Source: CBDCZI01 sp965224495
GTDB taxonomy: Bacteria > Bacteroidota > Bacteroidia > Cytophagales > JAAEPT01
Assembly: GCA_965224495.1 (NCBI GenBank)
Contig: CBDCZI010000029.1
Span: 248,001 to 312,000 of the forward strand
DNA: 64,000 nt
Direction: 5' to 3'
Under the pieces are notes generated by a model. The model was given only the letters and a program-made list of their open reading frames with translations, made no database searches and was not told where the DNA came from. The translations under genes and the position numbers were made by a program. The number at the start of each line of letters is the position of its first letter. Position 1 is the stretch's first letter. This document shows positions 9,098 to 17,646 of the stretch, one piece after another.

Positions 9098-10501
9098 TTA
9101 TCGTCTTTCTAATTTCACTACACTTTCTACGTGTGCTGTTTGTGGGAACATATCGACAGCAACAACTTCTATTATTTTGTATTTTTCATCTAAAATCTGT
9201 AAATCTCTCGCTTGGGTAGCAGAGTTACAACTTACATAGATGATACGTTGTGGATCTGCTTTTAAAATTACATTGGTCACCGCGTCGTGCATTCCTGCTC
9301 TCGGAGGATCTGTAATCAAAACATCAGGTTTTCCATTTTTCTTAATAAACTCTTCAGTTAAGATATCTTTCATATCTCCAGCGTAAAACACTGTATTGTC
9401 AATGTTGTTGAATATTGAGTTTTCTTTGGCATCAATAATTGCCTCTTCGACATACTCTATACCGACTACTTTTTTTGCTTGATGAGCTACGAAATTGGCT
9501 ATTGTACCTGTTCCTGTATATAAATCATACACCACATCATCAGCCGATATGTTTGCCATAGCACGAGTGATTCTATACAACTCTAAGGCTTGTTGTGTAT
9601 TGGTTTGGAAAAAAGATTTAGGTCCAATTTTAAATTTAATTCCTTCAAAATCTTCCACCATATATTCTTTTCCGTGGTAAAGAACGATATCTTGGTCGTG
9701 AATAGTCTCGTTTTTCTTCGTATTGACAATATACATCAACGAAGTGATTTCAGGGAATTTATCTTTCAGAAACACCATTACATTTTGGATGTTTTCTTCT
9801 TGGTTTTCTCCAAACTGAACAATAACCATACGGTCATTAAGTGAAGTGTTTCGAAGAATTAGGTTTCTGAAAAAACCGTGATGGTCACGCATATTGTAGC
9901 AAGACAAATCGTTCTCTAATAAGTAAACACGCAAGGCATTTCTTATCTCGTTAGCAAAATCATCTTGTAGGTAACACTTTTCGATATCCAACACCTTGTC
10001 AAAACCACCAGGTACGTGAAAACCAACACCACGACGCTCAAACTCTTCTTCGGATTTGATTTGTTCGTTGGTTAACCAACGCATGGGGGTAAAAGTAAAT
10101 TCTAATTTATTACGATAAAAGCGGTCTTTTTCGGCACCAACGATAGGTAGGTATTTCAGGTTTTGAAAACCTCCCAAACGTTCCAAATGGTCTTTGACTG
10201 TTTGTTCTTTTATTTTTAATTGTTGGTCGTACGGCATCATTTGCCATTTACAACCACCACAAGTACCAAAATCAGCACAAAATGGTTCTAATCGGTCAGA
10301 AGAATATTCATGAAATTTCTCGACTTTTCCTTCGAAATATTTCTTTCTATTTTTAGTTACTCGTACATCAACAACGTCGCCAGGTAGTGTGTAAGGTACA
10401 AAAACAACTTTGTCTTCCACTCTACCCAAACTTTTACCTTCGGCAGCAACATCAATAATGGCAACTTTTTCGAGTACCATATTCTTCTTTCTTCTTCCCA
10501 T
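9098..10501 (-). CDS. rlmD: 23S rRNA (uracil-C5)-methyltransferase RlmD
   Basis: A 467-residue RNA m5U methyltransferase. An N-terminal TRAM domain (about residues 8-65) is followed by the iron-sulfur cysteines in FCADFGTCGGCKW (Cys75, 81, 84, with a further Cys in DIEKCYLQ). The SAM-binding Rossmann part has VYDLYTGTGTIANF, and the catalytic cysteine lies in IYVSCNSATQARDL near the C-terminus. RlmD-type enzymes methylate U1939 of 23S rRNA from SAM; the exact target here is by family. The start at 10501 (MGRRKKNMVLEK) is preferred over an ATG at 10525, which would add an unconserved hydrophobic octapeptide. Confidence 0.9.
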   Translation of the reverse strand: MGRRKKNMVLEKVAIIDVAAEGKSLGRVEDKVVFVPYTLPGDVVDVRVTKNRKKYFEGKVEKFHEYSSDRLEPFCADFGTCGGCKWQMMPYDQQLKIKEQTVKDHLERLGGFQNLKYLPIVGAEKDRFYRNKLEFTFTPMRWLTNEQIKSEEEFERRGVGFHVPGGFDKVLDIEKCYLQDDFANEIRNALRVYLLENDLSCYNMRDHHGFFRNLILRNTSLNDRMVIVQFGENQEENIQNVMVFLKDKFPEITSLMYIVNTKKNETIHDQDIVLYHGKEYMVEDFEGIKFKIGPKSFFQTNTQQALELYRITRAMANISADDVVYDLYTGTGTIANFVAHQAKKVVGIEYVEEAIIDAKENSIFNNIDNTVFYAGDMKDILTEEFIKKNGKPDVLITDPPRAGMHDAVTNVILKADPQRIIYVSCNSATQARDLQILDEKYKIIEVVAVDMFPQTAHVESVVKLERR

Positions 10502-10577
10502 AAGTGCAAAGATAAGAGAAAACAAAAAATATATCGACTACTAAAGAGAGTATTATCGTATTAGATAGACATTGCAC

Positions 10578-10608
10578 TTGGTACTCTGTTTTTTAGCGTG
10601 TATCTTGT
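10578..10608 (+). promoter_or_regulatory. Putative promoter of the tsaE operon
   Basis: TTG (10578-10580), 20 bases, TATCTTGT (10601-10608), a partial match to the Bacteroidetes consensus, 12 bases before the tsaE start codon. Confidence 0.4.
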
Positions 10609-10620
10609 AGCGAGAAGTCA

Positions 10621-11061
10621 ATGAATGAAATGAAAACAATAGGACCTTTTTCTGAGGAAGCACTCGACGGAGTGGCTCAACAACTTTTAACTGTATTTCA
10701 ACAATCGAGTGTCAAAGTATGGCGTTTTGATGGAGAAATGGGAGCAGGGAAAACAACACTCATTACACGTCTAATGAAAGTATTGGAAGTGGAAGACCAC
10801 GTGAGTAGTCCGACATTTTCTATTGTAAATGAATATTTGTCAGCTACAGAAGGAACAATTTATCATTTCGATTTTTATAGAATAGAAAACGAAGAAGAGG
10901 CTTTTGATATTGGGACAGAAGAATATTTGTATTCGGGGAATTGGTGCTTTTTGGAATGGGCAGAACGAATAGAAAATCTGTTGCCAGAAGAAACAGGAAC
11001 AATTCAATTGACAGTAACAGAAGATTTGAACCGTATGATTACTATTGAGTATTATGTCTAA
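10621..11061 (+). CDS. tsaE: tRNA threonylcarbamoyladenosine biosynthesis ATPase TsaE
   Basis: A 146-residue P-loop protein with Walker A GEMGAGKTT (residues 38-46), SSPTFSIVNEY (switch region) and YHFDFYRI, followed by FLEWAERIENLLP. This is the full set for TsaE, which supports the TsaB-TsaD-TsaE complex making t6A at position 37 of ANN-decoding tRNAs. A second ATG at codon 4 (10630) could also be the start. The last 8 bases overlap the next gene. Confidence 0.93.
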   Translation: MNEMKTIGPFSEEALDGVAQQLLTVFQQSSVKVWRFDGEMGAGKTTLITRLMKVLEVEDHVSSPTFSIVNEYLSATEGTIYHFDFYRIENEEEAFDIGTEEYLYSGNWCFLEWAERIENLLPEETGTIQLTVTEDLNRMITIEYYV

Positions 11062-12268
11062 AAAACACGGATTTGAAGCATTAGCAATGCAAAGTGCACT
11101 TTATACGCAAGAAAAACCTGCTAAAATAGGTGATACTTTTAAAGCGTTAACCATCGGGCTGCCTACAGAAAACGAATTGCAGGAAGCCAGAATTACTTTA
11201 ACACCAAAATCGGTGGAATTGTTAGTCAACAATGGGCATCAAATAATTATACAATCAGGTGCGGGGTTGTCTGCAGGTTATTCTGACCACGAATACAGTG
11301 AAATGGGAGCACAAATAACAAATTCGGTCAAAGAAGTCTTTGAATCGAATATTGTACTGAAAGTTGAACCACCTACACCACAAGAACTGCATTATTTTAA
11401 ACCCAATACCACCTTATTATCGACAGTTCAGTTGTCGTCACTAAAGCCCGATTACATTCATCAATTAAACAAAAAACGCATCAATGCTGTAGCTTTTGAG
11501 TTTATTGAAGATAAAGGAGGATTAAAACCCATCGTGCGTTCGATGAGTGAAATAGCGAGTTTGTGCATTATATCTATCGCAGGAGAATATTTGAGTAAAT
11601 CACAAGAAGGGCAGGGGATAATTTTTGGAGGAGTAACAGGCGTACCACCAGTGAAAGTCGTGATTATAGGAGCAGGAACGATAGGTGAAAATGTAGCACG
11701 TATCGCGCGAAGTTTGGGAGCAGAAGTACAAGTGTATGACCACCATCATTACAAATTACGTCGTTTGAAAAAAGATTTGGGCGAACAGATATACACTTCA
11801 ATTATCGATAACCATACGTTGAGTCGAGAAATAATGGATGCCGACGTGGTGATTGGTGCGTTACGTTCAGACGAATTTTCGCCAGTGATTGTTAGTGACG
11901 AAATGGTATCAAAAATGAAACCAAATGCCTTAATTATTGATGCCTCAATTAGCCAAGGAGGTTGTTTTGAAACGTCAAGAGTAACAACACACGATAACCC
12001 AACTTTTTTGAAGCACGATGTCGTGCATTATTGTGTGCCTAATATAGCGTCAAGAACACCAAGGACAGCGACAAAAGCATTTAGTTATATGTTTACACCG
12101 ATGCTATTGCAAATCGGGAGAATGGGCGGAGTCGCGCAGATGATGCAATGGAAACCGTGGTTCAGAAAAGGTGTTTATACGTACAGAGGCAATTTAACCA
12201 ATCATTCGATAGGACGAAAGTTTGCGTTACCAGTTACTGATTTAGAATTTTTGATGACCACTTTTTAA
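11054..12268 (+). CDS. ald: Alanine dehydrogenase
   Basis: A 404-residue NAD-dependent dehydrogenase of the alanine dehydrogenase/transhydrogenase family. The N-terminal half has the family pattern PTENELQEARITLTPKSVELL, the NAD-binding glycine motif is VIIGAGTIGENVARIA (about residues 203-218), and the catalytic domain ends with NIASRTPRTATKAFSYM. It converts L-alanine to pyruvate and ammonia reversibly. It is longer than the Bacillus enzyme at the N-terminus by about 30 residues, as in other Bacteroidetes homologues. The ATG at 11054 overlaps the tsaE stop codon (ATGTCTAA), which favours this start over a TTG at 11045. Confidence 0.85.
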   Translation: MSKKHGFEALAMQSALYTQEKPAKIGDTFKALTIGLPTENELQEARITLTPKSVELLVNNGHQIIIQSGAGLSAGYSDHEYSEMGAQITNSVKEVFESNIVLKVEPPTPQELHYFKPNTTLLSTVQLSSLKPDYIHQLNKKRINAVAFEFIEDKGGLKPIVRSMSEIASLCIISIAGEYLSKSQEGQGIIFGGVTGVPPVKVVIIGAGTIGENVARIARSLGAEVQVYDHHHYKLRRLKKDLGEQIYTSIIDNHTLSREIMDADVVIGALRSDEFSPVIVSDEMVSKMKPNALIIDASISQGGCFETSRVTTHDNPTFLKHDVVHYCVPNIASRTPRTATKAFSYMFTPMLLQIGRMGGVAQMMQWKPWFRKGVYTYRGNLTNHSIGRKFALPVTDLEFLMTTF

Positions 12269-13092
12269 TGCAGTTCCATTACCAAAATAAAACACTTGAC
12301 CTTTCAAAACCTGTTGTGATGGGCATTTTGAACATTACACCCGATTCATTTTTTGATGGTGGGAAGTATAGTTCAGAAGATTTACTGTTGCAAAAAGTGG
12401 AGCAACACTTGACCAATGGAGCGAAGCTATTGGATATTGGAGCTTATTCAAGTCGTCCAGGAGCAGATTATGTAACAGAGAGTGAGGAATTAAAAAGGCT
12501 ACTGCCTTCGATAGACCTTGTTTTGAAGTATTTTCCTCAGGCACTACTATCGGTCGATACTTTTCGCTCGTCAGTAGCAGAACAAGTTGTAAAAGCAGGA
12601 GCGTTTATGATTAATGACATTTCGGGAGGGAATCTTGACAATCAAATGTTTGATTTTATTGGTCAAAACGACGTGCCTTACGTGTTGATGCACATGCGAG
12701 GAACACCCAAAACAATGCAAACTTTAACAACGTACGAAGATCTCGTACCCGATATTATTTCAGAACTACAACAAAAAGTAATAAAATTAGAACAGAAAGG
12801 AGCTAAACAATTACTTATAGACCCAGGTTTTGGTTTTGCTAAAACATTAGAACAAAATTACGAATTATTAAAAAAATGTGAGGCATTTCGTCAATTTGAC
12901 TATCCTTTATTGGTAGGGATTTCACGAAAATCAATGATTTATAAAAAAATAGGAATAAAACCTGCCGAAGCCTTGAATGGTACAACAGTTTTGAATACTA
13001 TTGCATTACTATCAGGCGCCAAAATACTTCGAGTTCACGACGTATTGGAAGCACAACAAACCATAGAATTACTAAATGATACTTTTATTTAA
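12268..13092 (+). CDS. folP: Dihydropteroate synthase
   Basis: A 274-residue TIM-barrel enzyme of folate synthesis joining 6-hydroxymethyl-dihydropterin pyrophosphate and p-aminobenzoate. Signatures in order: VMGILNITPDSFFDGG (substrate loop 1), SRPGADYVTESEE, INDISGG, VLMHMRGTP, LLIDPGFGFAKT and LLVGISRKSM. The length is typical. Its ATG shares a base with the stop codon of the preceding gene (TAATG), showing tight coupling. It is the target of sulfonamides by family knowledge. Confidence 0.95.
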   Translation: MQFHYQNKTLDLSKPVVMGILNITPDSFFDGGKYSSEDLLLQKVEQHLTNGAKLLDIGAYSSRPGADYVTESEELKRLLPSIDLVLKYFPQALLSVDTFRSSVAEQVVKAGAFMINDISGGNLDNQMFDFIGQNDVPYVLMHMRGTPKTMQTLTTYEDLVPDIISELQQKVIKLEQKGAKQLLIDPGFGFAKTLEQNYELLKKCEAFRQFDYPLLVGISRKSMIYKKIGIKPAEALNGTTVLNTIALLSGAKILRVHDVLEAQQTIELLNDTFI

Positions 13093-13876
13093 AATAGGCT
13101 TTCTTACATTCAATTGGATTGATGCAGTAGATATTTTGCTCGTAGCCATTTTGTTGTATTATATTTACAAGATGCTTCGAGGGAGTGTGGCGATTAATAT
13201 TTTCTTAGGCGTATTATCATTCTACTTGTTTTATTTGTTGGTTAGAGCCTTAGATATGGCCTTGGTAACAAAGATTTTGGGGCAATTTATCGGCGTTGGA
13301 GTTATCGCCGCATTGATACTTTTTCAGCCAGAAATCCGTAAATTTCTTTTGATGGTTGGACGGACAGCAGATTGGCGAAACGGTGCTTTTTCTAAATTTA
13401 TACAATTAAAGGAGCACGAGGAGAGTGATCATATTGATATCAATTCAGTTGTAAAAGCCGCACAAGAGTTAGCGACCGAAAATACAGGAGCATTGATTGT
13501 CTTTTCGAAAAGTCCCGAATTGAAATTTTACACAGACTCAGGAGACACCATAAATGCAGATATATCCAAACGATTGTTGGTGACTATATTCAATAAACAC
13601 AGTCCTATGCACGATGGAGCGGTGATTATCGCCAAAGGGAGAATCAAAGCCGTTCGTTGTATTTTACCTGTTTCGACCAAAGAAGACATGCCTGCACATT
13701 ACGGTTTACGCCACCGTTCGGCTATTGGTCTGACAGAAATCACGGACAGCATCGTACTGATTGTATCGGAAGAAACAGGTGAAATGTCACTCGCACAAGG
13801 AAATGATATTGACAGTAACTTGACCTCATCAGAGATTAGAGCACAGTTAAATAACTATTTATACGCAGATAGCTAA
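13076..13876 (+). CDS. cdaA: Diadenylate cyclase CdaA (c-di-AMP synthase)
   Basis: A 266-residue membrane protein with three N-terminal hydrophobic helices (about 15-32, 38-58, 66-84) and a DAC domain from about 95 to 250. The catalytic motifs are present: MHDGAVII (DGA at 180-182) and RHRSAIG (212-216). It should condense two ATP into cyclic di-AMP at the inner membrane. The start overlaps the folP end by 17 bases. The folP-cdaA order is common in Bacteroidetes, and no CdaR-like partner follows here. Confidence 0.93.
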   Translation: MILLFKIGFLTFNWIDAVDILLVAILLYYIYKMLRGSVAINIFLGVLSFYLFYLLVRALDMALVTKILGQFIGVGVIAALILFQPEIRKFLLMVGRTADWRNGAFSKFIQLKEHEESDHIDINSVVKAAQELATENTGALIVFSKSPELKFYTDSGDTINADISKRLLVTIFNKHSPMHDGAVIIAKGRIKAVRCILPVSTKEDMPAHYGLRHRSAIGLTEITDSIVLIVSEETGEMSLAQGNDIDSNLTSSEIRAQLNNYLYADS

Positions 13877-13947
13877 CCTTTTTGGTAAGTAAACGTTTAA
13901 ATAACTAACACATCCATTTTTTAATTATCTAACAAAAACAAATGCGA

Positions 13948-13975
13948 AAGCCTACTTATTGAGTAGGCTTTTTTT
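13948..13975 (+). terminator. Terminator of the tsaE-cdaA operon
   Basis: Stem AAGCCTAC (13948-13955) / GTAGGCTT (13963-13970) with a 7-base loop and a T tract. Confidence 0.88.
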
Positions 13976-14070
13976 ATGTGCATTATTTGGAGCTTCCCCT
14001 GTGTGCACAACAGCCAAATCCTATTTCATCGTTAAGTTTAGCGACAGGTAGAAAAATAACAGACAACAGG

Positions 14071-14204
14071 AAGAGCGGGTCGGGTGTTATCGCTCTCAAT
14101 CTTTTACTGTGAAGTCCTGTATTGTTTAGTCACTTTGTCAATAAGTTTATTTCTCCATTTTTCAGGCAGCACACAGAAGTAAAAGGATTTCCACTTCACC
14201 CCCT
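14071..14204 (-). repeat. Intergenic palindromic repeat, copy 1 (long-loop form)
   Basis: Read on the minus strand it runs GTGGAAATCCTTTTACTTCTGTG, about 70 unrelated bases, CACAGTAAAAGATTGAG, then AGCGATAACACCCGACC and CGCTCT. The two arms form a hairpin (AATC-TTTTACTGTG type). The outer sequence matches the copy at 25311-25390 closely, but this copy has a much longer loop. It belongs to a kind of repeat common between flavobacterial genes. Sequences longer than shown should be read from the coordinates. Confidence 0.6.
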
Positions 14205-14277
14205 AAGCCGATGCTAGACGACCGACCATCGACAATAGCTGACATTCAATACGCTAATATATAACACATAACACTCC

Positions 14278-14296
14278 CCCTCCTTCCCAAGGAGGG
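14278..14296. repeat. Short palindrome with GGGGTGG tail
   Basis: A perfect 8-bp inverted repeat CCCTCCTT / AAGGAGGG with a CCC loop, followed by GATTAAGGGGTGGTTTT. This pattern resembles REP-like intergenic elements often seen in Bacteroidetes genomes. Only one copy is visible here. Confidence 0.5.
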
Positions 14297-14411
14297 GATT
14301 AAGGGGTGGTTTTGCTACAAACCCAAGAAGAAAACTAACATATTCAGAACAATAAAACTTATCAGATCTTCCTCTGATCGCTCCTTCACAAGTTGTGATA
14401 TTTTTTCATAA

Positions 14412-14585
14412 GCCCATACATTACGTCATTCTTTCGACACACACCTGTTAGATCAAGGCACAGATTCAAGGACCATTCAAACACTATTAGGACACAGCGA
14501 TACCACAACAACGGAAATACACACACACATTACCCAAGTAGGTATCTCCGCAATTAAAAATCCTTTAGATGATTTTGATATCTAA
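14412..14585 (+). pseudogene. Tyrosine recombinase C-terminal remnant
   Basis: The frame reads AHTLRHSFDTHLLDQGTD then SRTIQTLLGHSDTTTTE, IHTHITQVG and NPLDDFDI, ending in TAA. This is the last 57 residues of a XerC/D-like Bacteroidetes integrase: HTLRH holds the third catalytic Arg region, LLGHS the His. The catalytic Tyr expected in TEIYTH is His here (TEIHTH). An in-frame stop lies directly upstream and the rest of the gene is absent, so it is a dead fragment marking an old mobile or genomic island. Confidence 0.85.
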
Positions 14586-14655
14586 ACATATTGGACTAAG
14601 TTAGTACTCTAACAGTTCCGTATATACATACGTTGTAAGTAATTGAATCCACCAA

Positions 14656-15273
14656 ATGAATTATATAATAGCTTTAATTTTCACCCTCTCATCTTTTTAT
14701 ATAAAAGCTCAAGTTTCTGATTCGACAATATCATTTAAACTTGACTTTTATGTTGATGATGTAAAACAAAACTTAACTGAAATCGATATTCAAATAGTGC
14801 ATACTAATTCTGAATCAAGTGATTTTTTTGACAGCGAATTTTCCACTAATAATGACTCTACTATCAGATCAACTAATATTAAAAAAGGTGATAATATATT
14901 GTTAAGTCAGTCTTCTGACTCAATAACTATTAAGAAATCAACTGGAAATTTTCAGATTATCGTGAAATATAGGAATCACACTGATTCAACAGGACAAGGA
15001 TATTCTTACTTTCAATATGGCGGACATGTCGTAATTGGCATTATTACTGACCTGAGGGAATTCCGAACTAAAATGTACAAAAAACATAAGATTTTAAAAC
15101 TATACAAGGAAGAACAATTTGAATTGGAAACCCAATACCCCTATTTAACAGTTGTAGATATTTATGGTTTCAAGAATAACCCATCACTTTACTACATCTC
15201 TACTAAAATGAATACAAATTGGGGCGAGGGAAATTGGTGGGGAACATCTTCAAGGCAGTTTAAATTAGAATAA
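14656..15273 (+). CDS. Secreted hypothetical protein
   Basis: A 205-residue protein with a signal peptide (MNYIIALIFTLSSFYIKAQ). The mature part is rich in Ser, Thr and Asp, with a beta-strand-like pattern (SFKLDFYVDD, FQIIVKYRNH) and a C-terminal Trp-rich segment WGEGNWWGTSS. No domain is recognised. It lies between the recombinase remnant and the bat locus, in AT-rich sequence, so it is probably an accessory gene. The function is unknown. Confidence 0.7.
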   Translation: MNYIIALIFTLSSFYIKAQVSDSTISFKLDFYVDDVKQNLTEIDIQIVHTNSESSDFFDSEFSTNNDSTIRSTNIKKGDNILLSQSSDSITIKKSTGNFQIIVKYRNHTDSTGQGYSYFQYGGHVVIGIITDLREFRTKMYKKHKILKLYKEEQFELETQYPYLTVVDIYGFKNNPSLYYISTKMNTNWGEGNWWGTSSRQFKLE

Positions 15274-15715
15274 AACTACTTACAACAAGCACTATAACTG
15301 CATGCTATCAGGTTGCTGGAGTCTAGTGTTACCTATCGGGGAACGCAAAATCGGAGATTTTTCTCCATAGTCAATTTGAACGTATATTGTAATCAAAAAC
15401 GGTCGCACGTCAGTATAGCGTAACCGTTAGCCACGATTTAAACCAAGTCCGCTAGCGCTCGTTTACAACGAGTGTAAGTTGAGTAGTTTCATCACCAAGT
15501 TAAAATTATAAATTGGATATTTACACGTTTTTCTGGTGGTTTCTTTTTGTAACCTTTCTAAAGTAACCCCTTACAGGGAAAATATTTTTAGAGTTAAAAT
15601 AAAATGTCGATAGTACACTTTTTTAGGTGGTTTTTCGTTGTTTATTCAAATTGGTAGAGGAAATATTCGTTTTACTTATTTTCGTTTTTTAAATTTGAAT
15701 AATAAAGAAATAAAA
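15274..15715. other. Long intergenic region before moxR
   Basis: About 440 bases without a credible gene. It contains a small perfect hairpin CTCGTT-TAC-AACGAG at 15458-15472 within a GC-richer patch, likely a decayed repeat. The last 60 bases hold a possible promoter for the bat operon. Confidence 0.5.
15651..15684 (+). promoter_or_regulatory. Possible promoter of the bat operon
   Basis: TTG (15651-15653), 23 bases, TATTTTCG (15677-15684), matching seven of eight positions of the TAnnTTTG box. The spacing is at the long end. It lies 32 bases before the ATG at 15716 that probably starts moxR. Confidence 0.35.
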
Positions 15716-15767
15716 ATGGATACAACGGTAGAAAAAAATCGAAACTTCGAGTGTCGATATAAAGGCT

Positions 15768-16739
15768 TTGAACGAGAAAATACAAGAGGCAAGTGCTTTT
15801 TTGGATTTGCTGACATTAGAAATAGGTAAAGTAATTATCGGTCAAAAAAACATGGTTGAAAAACTATTGATTGGCTTACTTTCAAATGGACACGTCCTTT
15901 TAGAAGGTGTTCCTGGATTAGCAAAAACTTTAGCAATCAAAACACTGTCGGATGCGATTGACGGGAAGTTTAGCCGAGTACAATTCACACCCGATTTGTT
16001 GCCCGCAGACATTGTAGGTACGGTGATTTACAACCAAAAAAAAGAAGAATTTTCTATCAAAAAAGGTCCTATTTTCGCTAACTTTTTATTGGCAGACGAA
16101 ATCAATCGTTCGCCTGCAAAGGTACAGAGTGCTTTGCTTGAAGCGATGCAAGAAAAGCAAGTGACCATTGGTGATACAACATTCAAATTACCTCAGCCGT
16201 TTTTGGTTTTGGCTACCCAAAATCCTATCGACCAAGAAGGAACTTATCCTTTGCCCGAAGCGCAAGTCGATAGATTTATGCTAAAAGTGGTATTGGATTA
16301 CCCTACCAAAGAAGAGGAAAAAATAATTATCAGACATAACATTTCTTCGCAAGGTTTCCCTAAAGTAAATAAAGTATTGTCTCCTGATGATATTTTGAAA
16401 GCAAGAGAAGTCGTCAAAGAAGTGTATATGGATGAGAAAATCGAACAATATATCATTGATATTGTGTTTGCTACTCGAAATCCTGCCGAATATGGTTTAC
16501 CAGAATATGAAAATTTAATCAGTTTTGGTGGTTCGCCAAGAGCAAGTATCAATTTGGCTTCAGCATCGAAAGCTTATGCGTTTATCAAACGTCGTGGGTA
16601 CGTTATTCCTGAAGACGTCCGTGCGATTTGTAAAGACGTATTACGCCATCGTATAGGGGTTACTTATGAAGCCGAGGCAGAAAACATATCTTCTATCGAT
16701 ATTATTGAGGGAATTTTGAATAAAGTAATCGTTCCGTAA
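15768..16739 (+). CDS. MoxR-family AAA+ ATPase, 5' end frameshifted
   Basis: A 323-residue ATPase: Walker A GVPGLAKT (47-54), Walker B LLADEINR (about 108-115), sensor-1 LATQNPIDQEGTYPLPEAQ and the arginine-finger region PEAQVDRFM. MoxR proteins act as chaperone-like remodellers for vWA proteins, here DUF58, BatA and BatB. The intact frame can only start at a weak TTG (15768). An ATG at 15716 opens with MDTTVEK in another frame, and removing one A from the seven-A run at 15732-15738 joins it smoothly to IETSSVDIKALNEK. The true N-terminus is therefore probably at 15716, and the extra A is either a sequencing error or a real mutation. Confidence 0.9.
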   Translation: MNEKIQEASAFLDLLTLEIGKVIIGQKNMVEKLLIGLLSNGHVLLEGVPGLAKTLAIKTLSDAIDGKFSRVQFTPDLLPADIVGTVIYNQKKEEFSIKKGPIFANFLLADEINRSPAKVQSALLEAMQEKQVTIGDTTFKLPQPFLVLATQNPIDQEGTYPLPEAQVDRFMLKVVLDYPTKEEEKIIIRHNISSQGFPKVNKVLSPDDILKAREVVKEVYMDEKIEQYIIDIVFATRNPAEYGLPEYENLISFGGSPRASINLASASKAYAFIKRRGYVIPEDVRAICKDVLRHRIGVTYEAEAENISSIDIIEGILNKVIVP

Positions 16740-16778
16740 GGAAAAATAAAAACGGTTATTACTCCTCGTTTTATTGTT

Positions 16779-17645
16779 ATGAAAACTTCTGAATTACTAA
16801 AAAAAGTACGCAAGATTGAGATAAAGACCAAAGGACTTTCTACTCAACTTTTTTCTGGGGAATACCATTCGGCATTCAAGGGAAGAGGTATGGCTTTTAG
16901 TGAGGTACGAGAATACCAATTGGGCGATGAAATCCGTACGATAGATTGGAATGTAACCGCACGAATGGGCGACCCTTACGTTAAGGTTTTTGAAGAGGAA
17001 CGAGAACTTACGGTGATGCTTTTGGTTGACGTAAGTGGTTCGAAAGCTTTTGGTACGTCACAAAAAACAAAACAAGAATTGGCGACTGAAATCTCGGCTG
17101 TTCTTGCCTTTTCGGCGATACAAAACAACGATAAAGTAGGTGTTATTTTCTTTTCTGACCGTGTAGAGAAATTTATTCCTCCCAAAAAAGGAAAATCACA
17201 CATTTTACAAATCATTCGTCACTTGATAGATTTTGAGCCTCAAAGTAAAAAAACGGATATCAAAAAAGCCTTAGAATATTTCACCAATACGACTAAAAAA
17301 CGAAGTACTGCTTTTCTTTTGTCGGATTTTATTTGTGCTTCTTCGTTTGCTGATGCCCTAAAGATGACCAATAAAAGACACGATTTGATTGCTTTAGAAC
17401 TGTACGATAACAAAGAAGTCGAATTGCCCAATATCGGAATTGTACCAATGAAAGATATGGAAAAGGGTAAAACGAAATGGGTAAATACGTCGAGTAAAAA
17501 AGTGCGTGCAGAGTACAAACAACACGCTACCGACCGTAAAAATGAGCTACATACTTTATTCAAAAAAAGTGGTGTAGATTATACCGAGATTGCTACAGAT
17601 GGTGATTATGTCCGTTCGTTAATGGGAATGTTTAAAAAGCGATAG
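16779..17645 (+). CDS. DUF58 domain protein of the bat operon
   Basis: A 288-residue soluble protein. The N-terminal part carries the DUF58 core GRGMAFSEVREYQLGDEIRTIDWNVTAR (about 36-63; two adjacent motifs), and the following vWA-like region has VDVSGSKAFG with the DxSxS metal-site pattern (about 85-94). DUF58 proteins sit directly after MoxR ATPases in bat operons and are thought to be their clients. It starts 39 bases after moxR and ends one base before the next gene. Confidence 0.9.
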   Translation: MKTSELLKKVRKIEIKTKGLSTQLFSGEYHSAFKGRGMAFSEVREYQLGDEIRTIDWNVTARMGDPYVKVFEEERELTVMLLVDVSGSKAFGTSQKTKQELATEISAVLAFSAIQNNDKVGVIFFSDRVEKFIPPKKGKSHILQIIRHLIDFEPQSKKTDIKKALEYFTNTTKKRSTAFLLSDFICASSFADALKMTNKRHDLIALELYDNKEVELPNIGIVPMKDMEKGKTKWVNTSSKKVRAEYKQHATDRKNELHTLFKKSGVDYTEIATDGDYVRSLMGMFKKR

Positions 17646-17646
17646 T

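Noticed and set aside
14412..15273. An active integrative element with cargo gene
   Set aside because: Only 57 codons of the integrase remain, the catalytic Tyr is changed and no attachment-site repeats were recognised.
15638..15829. A 63-codon open frame before moxR
   Set aside because: Its useful part is the true N-terminus of moxR read in the original frame; the rest follows the frameshift and shows no protein features.
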